Shown here: piece after piece, positions 1 through 5,010 of the stretch
Numbering within the stretch: position 1 is the first letter of the stretch
Layout of the letters: each line of letters begins with the position of its first letter
Source of the DNA: an uncultured Lachnoanaerobaculum sp.
GTDB lineage: Bacteria > Bacillota > Clostridia > Lachnospirales > Lachnospiraceae
DNA: 5,067 nt
Reading direction: 5' to 3'
Assembly: GCF_938015485.1 (NCBI RefSeq)
Contig: NZ_CALLVU010000091.1
Location: 1 to 5,067 of the forward strand
Program-made: the position numbers and the translations under genes
Notes under the pieces: generated by a model
Database searches by the model: none
The model's input: only the letters and a program-made list of their open reading frames with translations
What the model was told of the DNA's origin: nothing

Positions 1-398
1 TTAAAAGGAATTTCTAAACTGCTGATTCCATTCTCATTGTTATTACTGTCATAATTGTCATTCACAGAGATGAAACGAACCTGCATAAAAGGGAATATCT
101 GCTCAATATATGCTCCGGATTCAATATAATCTCTTGCAAATCGTGATAAATCCTTTACAAGAATAGTTCTTATCTCATTTTTCTTCATAAGACCTATCAT
201 CTTTTGAAATGCAGGACGATTAAAATTTGTTCCGGTATAGCCATCATCAATATGTTCTCTTATCTTCACTCCAGTAAATTCTTCTCTTGAACTGATATAG
301 TTCTTTAAGATTTCTCTTTGGGAAGTAATGCTGTTACTTTCGTCTTTTAAATCGTCATCTTCTAAGGAAAGTCTTAAATAAAAATCTACTGTATTCAT
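1..398 (-). CDS. Large serine recombinase C, N-terminal part (runs off left edge)
   Basis: Site-specific DNA recombinase of the large serine (resolvase/invertase) family, which integrates or excises mobile DNA through a covalent serine-DNA intermediate. The window holds 132 codons from the ATG at 398-396, all within the resolvase-type catalytic domain; the recombinase, zinc-ribbon and coiled-coil parts must lie left of position 1. Visible motifs are YLRLS (residues 7-11, with S11 the likely nucleophile and R9 beside it), SNSITSQR (21-28), DDGYTGTNF (51-59), VKDLSRFARDY (81-91) and the FISVNDNYDS stretch (109-118). There is no internal stop. The start is fixed by a strong ribosome binding site and by the motif position, since the catalytic serine normally lies about 10-15 residues from the start. 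It lies one base after the stop of gene B and is probably coupled to it. It resembles the remnant of gene A more than gene B. The family call is secure; activity cannot be judged from a partial gene. Confidence 0.93.
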   Translation of the reverse strand, partial: MNTVDFYLRLSLEDDDLKDESNSITSQREILKNYISSREEFTGVKIREHIDDGYTGTNFNRPAFQKMIGLMKKNEIRTILVKDLSRFARDYIESGAYIEQIFPFMQVRFISVNDNYDSNNNENGISSLEIPF

Positions 399-399
399 A

Positions 400-2082
400 T
401 CAGCTCCTCCTTGTCTTTCTACCGAGTTTTTCAGTAATCACAGGAGTTTCTTCAAAATTAAATTTGATTTCTATTGTGTTATCTTTCCCTATAAAGATCT
501 TATCAATGATGCTATCTACAAAGTCTTTATCCCATTTCTTTGTTTTACCTTTAAAAAGTGCTGTAAGGTACTTATGCCTTTCTTCAAGTTCAAATACTTC
601 TTTTTCAAAGATAGCAACTTGTCTTTCTTTTAGGATTTCGAGTTCTGCTTTCTTTTTACCCAGAAGTCCTTTTTCCCTTTCAAAATCTTCTTTACTCCAC
701 TTGCCCAAAACATATTTTTCATAATACTCACTTTGAAGTCTGCTAAAGCCTAAAATTTTTCTTTCAATTTCAGTTATTTCTTTTTCCTTTTTCTTATCCA
801 TCTCTATTTTAAGATTGTCATAAGCATTCAGATAAGCCTTATAACTTTTACTGTTACTTAAAAGAATAGCTTCAAAGGCTGCTTTAACAGTTTTTTCAAG
901 AGTAGCCTCTGTAATAGATGTTCCGCATTTTTCTGTTGTAAATTCTCTGAACCGATTACAGCTAAAATAAAATACAGTTTTATTACCGCTTTTTTGCATG
1001 TGTACGCTCATTTTTCTCTTACAAATTCCACAATATAGTTTTCCTCTAAATACTGTATCATCCTTAGCATTCTTATTTTCTTTTCTGCTATTTTTAATGG
1101 AATTAGATTTTGAGGAAATTTTCTCCTGTACCTTTTCAAATGTATCAAGCGAGATAATTGCTTCATGGGCATCTTCTGTTATTGTCCAATGTTCTTCGTC
1201 AAGCCTTTCTCTCTTTTTCCCTTCAAATAAATGCTTTTGATTTCTGCCTTGAATGAGTGTTCCTGTATATACACGATTTTTAAGCACTTGTAATATTGTT
1301 GTCGGAATCCAAGCTCTTATAAGCTCATTTTCATCAGCTTTAGCTTTTCCAAACTTCCTATAATCAGTTGCTATATATACTTTCTTTTCAAACAGTAACT
1401 TTGAAATATCAAGTGTACTAAATCCCTTCAAATACGCATCAAAAATTTCTTTTACGATGGAAGCTGTATTTTCATCAACATATAACCGTCTTACTCCATC
1501 TTCATCTTTTCTTGCTGTATAGCCATAAGGAGCCGCACCACAGATGAATCCGCCTTGTTTGATCCTCATCTGATGAGAGCTTGATACTTTCTTTGAAATG
1601 TCTTTTGCATAAGTTTCATTTACAATATTCTTCAAGATTACCTCAAGAGATTTATTGGGATCTTCCATGTGAAAGGTATCCAGATTGTCATTAACCGCAA
1701 TAAATCTTACTCCAAGAAACGGAAATATCTTTTCAATGAAGTTTCCAAGCTCCGTATAATTTCTTCCAAAGCGGGATAGGTCTTTTACAATAATGCAGTT
1801 GACTTTTCCCGTCCTTACTTCTCCCACAAGTTTTTCAAAGTCAGGTCTTTCAAATTCTGTCCCTGTCTTTGCGATGTCTTTATATATTCCAACCAAATTA
1901 TGACCATCATTTTTCTTTATATAACTTTCACAAAGAGCAATTTGATTTTCAATGGAATCACTCGGCTTTTCTTTTTTATCTCTTGATATTCTTGTGTAAA
2001 TCGCTGTTTGAAAACTGTTTCCGCTTTCTTTGCTTAACAGAGCTTCTTCCGCTTTTGCCCGCCTGTTCGCTGTCCTTGCCAT
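400..2082 (-). CDS. Large serine recombinase B, complete
   Basis: Site-specific serine recombinase of 560 aa, a typical length for the large serine recombinases of ICEs and transposons (TnpX/TndX-like). In order: a 26-residue basic leader; a catalytic domain (about 27-175) with YTRIS, nucleophile S33 and R31, and KDLSRFGRN at 100-108; the recombinase DNA-binding domain (about 178-300) with the conserved APYGY (184-188) and a YTGTLIQG motif near 272-279; a zinc ribbon with C351, C354, C375 and C386 (CX2C-X20-C-X10-C); and a Lys/Glu-rich coiled coil (about 425-505) before a short beta-rich tail. All key residues are present, so this looks like the one demonstrably complete enzyme here. It starts directly after the TAG of gene A (TAGATG) and its stop is one base from gene C, so the three form an operon. 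The leader is longer than in C, but the ATG is supported by an excellent ribosome binding site. Attachment sites and direction (integration or excision) cannot be read from the sequence. Confidence 0.96.
   Translation of the reverse strand: MARTANRRAKAEEALLSKESGNSFQTAIYTRISRDKKEKPSDSIENQIALCESYIKKNDGHNLVGIYKDIAKTGTEFERPDFEKLVGEVRTGKVNCIIVKDLSRFGRNYTELGNFIEKIFPFLGVRFIAVNDNLDTFHMEDPNKSLEVILKNIVNETYAKDISKKVSSSHQMRIKQGGFICGAAPYGYTARKDEDGVRRLYVDENTASIVKEIFDAYLKGFSTLDISKLLFEKKVYIATDYRKFGKAKADENELIRAWIPTTILQVLKNRVYTGTLIQGRNQKHLFEGKKRERLDEEHWTITEDAHEAIISLDTFEKVQEKISSKSNSIKNSRKENKNAKDDTVFRGKLYCGICKRKMSVHMQKSGNKTVFYFSCNRFREFTTEKCGTSITEATLEKTVKAAFEAILLSNSKSYKAYLNAYDNLKIEMDKKKEKEITEIERKILGFSRLQSEYYEKYVLGKWSKEDFEREKGLLGKKKAELEILKERQVAIFEKEVFELEERHKYLTALFKGKTKKWDKDFVDSIIDKIFIGKDNTIEIKFNFEETPVITEKLGRKTRRS
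406..412 (-). promoter_or_regulatory. Ribosome binding site of recombinase C
   Basis: The minus strand reads AAGGAGG followed by seven bases and then the ATG at 398-396. It lies entirely inside the last codons of gene B, whose TGA stop (402-400) is one base before the ATG. This fixes the start of C and implies translational coupling: ribosomes finishing B can restart on C. Confidence 0.85.
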
Positions 2083-2090
2083 CTACACCA

Positions 2091-2097
2091 CCTCCTT
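2091..2097 (-). promoter_or_regulatory. Ribosome binding site of recombinase B
   Basis: The minus strand reads AAGGAGG, part of AAGGAGGTG, with eight bases before the ATG at 2082-2080. It is embedded in the last codons of gene A, whose TAG stop (2085-2083) directly precedes the ATG. Because A now carries a frameshift stop at 2909-2907, ribosomes translating A may no longer reach this point, so B may rely on this site alone. Confidence 0.85.
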
Positions 2098-2923
2098 CAT
2101 CAGCTCGGAGGATTGCTTTGTGTAGTCGCTTAACTTATCCAGTATATCTGTAGTTTCATCATAGTTAAAATGGATTTCTATCCTTTTTTCTTCCAAAACA
2201 TAGATTTTATCGACAAGTCTTACAAGAAGCCCTCTTTCTAAGGTGCTTATATTCCTGTACTTTTTAATATCTGACAGGAAGTTTTTGTTTCCCAAACTCT
2301 TTTGATAGAGTCTTGAAATTTCTTTATTCTGCTTTTCTAAAATCAGTTCGCTTTCTACGATACGGTTTGTATAAAACTCTCTCATACCGTAAAATTCTTC
2401 TTCAGAAATGATTCCTTCTTTTAAGTCCTGATACAGAGCCGATTTTAAAAGTTCAAACTTTGCCTTGCTTTTCTTGGTATACTCCTGTCTTTTATCTATT
2501 TTCTGAAAAAGCTCATAAGATACTTCCATTTCTCTTATCTCTTCTGAAATGCTTTCATACTTCCCAAGAGAGTTGATATAATGGCAAATCATCTCAAGTA
2601 CGCTTAGCTTTAATTCTTCCTGTTTGATTGAATGCCTGCTGCACTCTTTTCCTTTGTTGTACTGGGAGCAGATATAGTAAATAGTGGGAGTTTTCCCTCT
2701 CTTATCGACTTTCTTTGTCATCTGAGCATTACAGTCCTTGCAAAATAAAAGACCTGAAAACAAATCCGCCTTCTCTCCGACATTTTTTGCCTTTATATCA
2801 CATTTCAAAAGTTTTTGGGCAATTTCAAAGTCATAAATATCAATAATAGCTTCATGATTGTCCTCGATTTCAATCCAATCGCTTCTATCCTTAGAAACCA
2901 CTTTATTCAACTTATAATTTCCC

Positions 2924-2931
2924 TTTTTCCC
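2924..2931 (-). other. Frameshift site in recombinase A (GGGAAAAA)
   Basis: On the minus strand the zero frame reads CAG GGA AAA AGG and ends at the TGA at 2909-2907. A -1 shift after the AAA codon reads AAG GGA AAT TAT AAG and restores the full C-terminal half. The bases G GGA AAA (2931-2925) fit the X XXY YYZ slippery heptamer pattern in the correct phase. The simplest reading is a lost A in the homopolymer, by mutation or sequencing error; programmed slippage is possible but unproven. Confidence 0.6.
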
Positions 2932-3653
2932 TGTTGAAGTGTTCCTATATAGACCTCATTGGTTAAAATACGATTAACCGCCGGAGTATCCCACTTGGTA
3001 ACAGCCTTTGTACTAAAGCCTGTCTTATACCTTATTCCCTTTGCCTTTTTATGCTCCATCGGTGATGGGATTCCATTATCGTTTAAGTGTTTGGCAATAG
3101 AGTAGGAGCTGTACCCCTCAAGCTTCATTGAAAAGATTTTACGCACCACATATTCCGCTTCTTTATCAATTACTATTTTGTGCTTATCTTCCTTATCTTT
3201 TTCATAGCCGTAAGGAGCATAGTTTGATATAAACTGTCCCTGTTTTCTCTTTACCTTGCAGACACTTCTGACCTTTGCGGAAGTATCCCTACAATAATTG
3301 TCATTGATGAAGCTTTTAAACGGAATGACCAAGTTCTTTTCCGTTTCACTGGCTGTATAGCTGTCATAATTATCATTTAGGGCAATAAATCTTATATCAA
3401 GAGAGGGAAATACTCTTTGCAGGTATCTTCCGCTATCAATATAATCTCTGCCAAATCTGGATAAGTCTTTTACAACAATGCAGTTAATTCTCCCTGTGAT
3501 GACATCTTCCATCATTTTCTTAAATGCCGGTCTTTCAAAGTTTATACCGGAATATCCGTCATCAACATATTCCTCTATCAGCTCCATATCTTCATTTTTA
3601 TCAATGAAATCCTTAAGCTGAAGTCTTTGATTGGAAATGCTGTTGCTTTATAA

Positions 3654-3672
3654 TGGTCTCATAAATTAAGAC
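3654..3672 (+). repeat. IS3-family left terminal inverted repeat (IRL)
   Basis: TGGTCTCATAAATTAAGAC pairs with the reverse complement of the right end (TGGCTCAGTTGTCAAGAC). The shared blocks are TGG, CTCA and AAGAC, with one extra T on the left and mismatches in the middle. Similarity continues inward through ACA and a T-rich tract to AGA. This is the transposase binding and cleavage end. Confidence 0.82.
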
Positions 3673-3679
3673 ATTTTTT

Positions 3680-3708
3680 CAGACAAGTTTTAATGAATCT
3701 GATATACT
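3680..3708 (+). promoter_or_regulatory. Promoter of the IS transposase genes
   Basis: A -35 box CAGACA (3680-3685, four of six consensus bases) is followed after exactly 17 bases by the -10 box TATACT (3703-3708, five of six). Transcription would start near 3715, leaving about a 25-base leader before the orfA ATG at 3740. It reads into orfA and lies just inside the left repeat, where indigenous IS3-family promoters sit. Confidence 0.6.
3691..3705 (+). repeat. Subterminal inverted repeat, left copy
   Basis: TAATGAATCTGATAT lies 37 bases inside the left IS end. Its partner, TAATGAACTGATAT on the minus strand at 4971-4958, lies a similar distance inside the right end; they differ by one inserted base. 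The match extends the end symmetry to about 50 bp and may be a second transposase-binding block. The left copy overlaps the -10 region of the IS promoter, so binding there could also repress transposase expression (inference). Confidence 0.6.
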
Positions 3709-3737
3709 AAAATTAGTACGAAAGAGAGGATTCATTA
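3691..3737 (+). promoter_or_regulatory. Potential hairpin masking the orfA ribosome binding site in read-through RNA
   Basis: TAATGAATC (3691-3699) is perfectly complementary to GATTCATTA (3729-3737), which overlaps the end of the orfA Shine-Dalgarno (AGAGAGGA, 3723-3730) and stops two bases before its ATG. Inside the loop, ACTAA-AA-TTAGT (3706-3717) could form a small second hairpin. RNA starting at the IS's own promoter near 3715 lacks the left arm, so only transcripts entering from outside could form the long stem. Other insertion sequences such as IS10 and IS50 use this logic to avoid activation by neighbouring promoters; its use here is inferred. Confidence 0.4.
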
Positions 3738-3739
3738 GT

Positions 3740-4087
3740 ATGTCCAGACAAAGAAGAAATTTTAGTGCCAAATTTAAATCAGATCTTGTAATCGAGTTGC
3801 TTAAGGGTGAGAAAGATCTCAATACACTTGCAACAGAGAACAATATCCAACCAAACCTGCTCCGTAATTGGAAAAAAGAATTCCTTAACAATGCTTCCGC
3901 TGTGTTTGATGACAAGCGTGAGGAAAATCTCAAGGATAAGCTTGTTGAAGAACGCAGGGAAAAAGCAGAGTATGCCAAAAAGGTCGGTCAGTTAACCATG
4001 CAGGTTGACTGGCTCAAAAAAAAATCTGAAGAAATTTGTGGACCTGACTACGAGAGTAAGTTTAGTCCAAAACCTTTTGACAACTAA
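3740..4087 (+). CDS. IS3-family transposase OrfA (HTH/leucine zipper subunit)
   Basis: A 115-aa regulator/DNA-binding half of the IS3 transposase, which recognises the IS ends and, joined to OrfB, forms the active enzyme. Residues about 7-50 are a helix-turn-helix of the Tnp_1 type: FSAKFKSDLVIELL, then the LATENNIQPNLLRNWKKEF recognition segment with W44. Residues about 61-96 are a Lys/Glu-rich coiled coil with a zipper spacing at L64, 71, Y78, L85 and L92 and a second row at L68, 75, V82 and V89. The tail includes GPDYESKFSPKPF. The ATG at 3740 follows AGAGAGGA with a nine-base spacing. The last 83 bases overlap the orfB frame. Full length, no lesion seen. Confidence 0.93.
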   Translation: MSRQRRNFSAKFKSDLVIELLKGEKDLNTLATENNIQPNLLRNWKKEFLNNASAVFDDKREENLKDKLVEERREKAEYAKKVGQLTMQVDWLKKKSEEICGPDYESKFSPKPFDN

Positions 4088-4895
4088 AGAAATACCTGCT
4101 TCTATCGGAGCAAAGCTGCTTGATATCAACCGTACAAGCATCTACTATAAGGGTTCTCCTGTATCAGATGAAGAACTAGCCTGTAAAAAGATTATTGATC
4201 ATCTTCATACAGATAATCCTACATGGGGTGCAAGACAAATGTCTGCACAACTCAAAAACAGAGGACATCATGTAGGGCGCCGTAAAGCACACCGTTATAT
4301 GAATGAGATGGACATTTACCCAATTTATCCGAAGATGAATCTCTCAAAGCGTATGCAACAGGCTAAGGTATGCCCTTATCTGCTCCGTAACGCAGTTATA
4401 GACGCTCCAAATCAAGCGTGGTCTATAGACATTACATATATACCAATCAGACACGGCTTTCTGTATTTGACTGCTGTAATTGACTGGTACAGCCGCTGCA
4501 TCGTTGGTTGGGAAGTTGATGATACGCTTGATACCGGAATGGTTATCAATGCCCTAAAAAAATCATTTGCTGTAGCAAAACCACATATTCTAAACTCGGA
4601 TCAAGGTTGCCAGTTTACAAGCCGGCAGTACATTGACTTTGTAAAAGAAAATGATATCCGCCAGAGCATGGACGGAAAAAGCCGCTGGGCCGACAACATC
4701 ATGATTGAGCGTTGGTTTCGCAGCTTCAAATATGAAGAAGTTTATCTGACGCAGTATAACAACATCAAGGAAGCCAGAACTGCGATTGGACATTATATCC
4801 ACACTTACAACTTTGAAAGATGCCATTCTGCTCTTGATTACAAAACACCGGCTGAATGCTACTATCCGGCGATGCTCTTGCCGTATGTAGCTTAA
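4005..4895 (+). CDS. IS3-family transposase OrfB (DDE integrase-core subunit)
   Basis: Catalytic half of the IS3 transposase, which cuts and joins the IS ends by the figure-eight/circle route typical of the family. Counting from TTG 4005 (296 aa): an HTH_21-type region at about 54-110 (NPTWGARQMSAQLKNRGH), an rve integrase core from about 133 with D142 (WSIDITYI), D199 (LNSDQGCQF) and E235 (DNIMIERWFRSFKYEE), and the C-terminal YNFERCHSALDYKTPAE block. D199 and E235 are separated by exactly 35 residues, the D,D(35)E hallmark, so the active site is intact. The start is uncertain: the frame is open from 3996, TTG 4005 has no good ribosome binding site, and GTG 4038 is an alternative that begins VDLTTRVSLV. 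In most IS3 elements OrfB is made as an OrfAB fusion by -1 frameshifting. Here orfB is in the +1 frame relative to orfA, so the fusion would need a different event (see the A9 tract). Confidence 0.93.
   Translation: MTGSKKNLKKFVDLTTRVSLVQNLLTTKEIPASIGAKLLDINRTSIYYKGSPVSDEELACKKIIDHLHTDNPTWGARQMSAQLKNRGHHVGRRKAHRYMNEMDIYPIYPKMNLSKRMQQAKVCPYLLRNAVIDAPNQAWSIDITYIPIRHGFLYLTAVIDWYSRCIVGWEVDDTLDTGMVINALKKSFAVAKPHILNSDQGCQFTSRQYIDFVKENDIRQSMDGKSRWADNIMIERWFRSFKYEEVYLTQYNNIKEARTAIGHYIHTYNFERCHSALDYKTPAECYYPAMLLPYVA
4016..4024 (+). other. A9 tract in the orfA/orfB overlap, candidate slippage site
   Basis: Nine consecutive A's code for K93-K95 of OrfA in phase (CTC AAA AAA AAA TCT). RNA with eight A's would read CTC AAA AAA AAT CTG AAG and join OrfA directly to OrfB. 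RNA with ten A's, or a -1 ribosomal shift here, would instead meet the TGA at 4027-4029. RNA polymerase slippage is well known on A or T runs of this length, making this the likeliest route to an OrfAB fusion; not demonstrated here. Confidence 0.5.
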
Positions 4896-4910
4896 TGCAT
4901 ATATGGAGCT

Positions 4911-4934
4911 GGGGAGTGTTCCACTATCCTCCCC
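4911..4934 (+). terminator. Weak hairpin after orfB, possible terminator
   Basis: GGGGAG (4911-4916) and CTCCCC (4929-4934) form a six-base stem with a 12-base loop, 15 bases after the orfB stop. The following bases (TTACACTCTATT) are only moderately T-rich, so this is a poor intrinsic terminator; it may simply limit read-through or be coincidental. Confidence 0.3.
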
Positions 4935-4957
4935 TTACACTCTATTACCTATCCACC

Positions 4958-4971
4958 ATATCAGTTCATTA
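4958..4971 (-). repeat. Subterminal inverted repeat, right copy
   Basis: The plus strand ATATCAGTTCATTA is the reverse complement of TAATGAACTGATAT, matching the left copy at 3691-3705 apart from one base. It lies between orfB and the right terminal repeat. Confidence 0.6.
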
Positions 4972-4989
4972 TAAAAATCTAAAATTTTT

Positions 4990-5007
4990 GTCTTGACAAC
5001 TGAGCCA
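4990..5007 (-). repeat. IS3-family right terminal inverted repeat (IRR)
   Basis: The plus strand reads GTCTTGACAACTGAGCCA, the partner of the left end at 3654-3672. It ends in CA as expected for IS3-family termini. It contains a perfect TTGACA, listed separately. Confidence 0.82.
4993..4998 (+). promoter_or_regulatory. Outward -35 box in IRR (half of the circle-junction promoter)
   Basis: A perfect TTGACA pointing out of the right end. In IS3-family circles the right end abuts the left end across a 3-4 bp spacer. With a 3-bp spacer, CATAAA of the left repeat (3660-3665, four of six -10 bases) would fall 18 bases downstream, giving a promoter aimed at orfA. In the linear copy no good -10 is placed 16-18 bases away in the flank, so this half is probably silent here. 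Confidence 0.55.
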
Positions 5008-5010
5008 CTA

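Larger units (their letters stand above)
2083..3647 (-). pseudogene. Large serine recombinase A, 5' truncated and frameshifted
   Basis: Remnant of a third large serine recombinase, first in the operon. Recognisable coding begins at 3647 with SNSISNQR, continues through DDGYSGINFERPAF, VKDLSRFGRDY and NDNYDS, the recombinase domain with APYGY, and then VYIGTLQQGK, after which it hits a TGA at 2909-2907. The adjacent frame carries on immediately as KLNKVVSKDRSDW, with a zinc ribbon (FCKDC then C-X8-C, all four cysteines present), coiled coil and tail, ending at TAG 2085-2083. One missing base in the A-run at 2924-2928 explains the break: A6 instead of A5 would read GKKGNYKLNK. Mended, the remnant encodes about 521 aa. 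By comparison with C, about 20 N-terminal residues are missing, including the Y-x-R-x-S motif with the catalytic serine; an in-frame TAA (3650-3648) and then the IS3 element replace them. Separate starts could yield two products (ATG 3587 and TTG 2910), but neither would be a catalytically competent recombinase. Two independent lesions make this a pseudogene with good confidence. Confidence 0.9.
3654..5007 (+). mobile_element. IS3-family insertion sequence, complete
   Basis: A 1354-bp element with the standard IS3 layout: terminal inverted repeats beginning TGG and ending CCA, an internal promoter, an upstream HTH/leucine-zipper orfA and an overlapping DDE-transposase orfB. Family members are usually about 1.2-1.55 kb. 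Both open frames are full length and the catalytic triad is intact, so it may be mobile. Its codons look less AT-rich than those of the flanking recombinases, consistent with a separate origin. It is oriented away from the recombinase operon. The flanks do not match a single disrupted gene: recombinase A coding on the left, an IS5-like transposase on the right. No clear 3-5 bp target duplication directly abuts TGG/CCA, but TATA occurs one base outside each end (3649-3652 and 5009-5012); as a palindrome it may be a 4-bp duplication or chance. The ends are therefore certain only to within a base or two. Confidence 0.93.

Noticed and set aside
464..2153. Open frames on the plus strand opposite the recombinases (464-724, 998-1240, 1869-2153)
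   Set aside because: They are antisense to well-supported recombinase genes, rich in Ser, Leu and Phe as expected from the complement of Lys/Glu-rich coding, and show no recognisable motif or ribosome binding site.
1..3647. A staphylococcal cassette recombinase (ccr) set or a phage integrase
   Set aside because: The genes are large serine recombinases too, but gene number, coupling and motifs fit ICE-type triplets better, and no cassette or phage genes are visible to support the other labels.
3679..3978. Minus-strand open frame opposite orfA
   Set aside because: It is the complement of a clear IS3 orfA and its promoter; its low-complexity Ser/Leu/Arg composition is typical of a shadow frame.
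3807..3995. Second plus-strand open frame inside orfA
   Set aside because: It is out of frame with the conserved HTH and zipper coding and has no family features.
4590..4826. Minus-strand open frame opposite orfB
   Set aside because: It is antisense to the conserved D199 to E235 region of the transposase; no independent support.
4974..4989. AAAAAT/ATTTTT inverted repeat before the right IS end as a terminator
   Set aside because: The stem is entirely A-T with no following T-run and belongs to the AT-rich inner part of the right repeat.
3654..5007. Simple IS insertion into recombinase A with its 5' end on the right side
   Set aside because: The 60 bases right of the IS do not encode the missing Y-x-R-x-S segment in any frame; they read as an IS5-type transposase on the minus strand.
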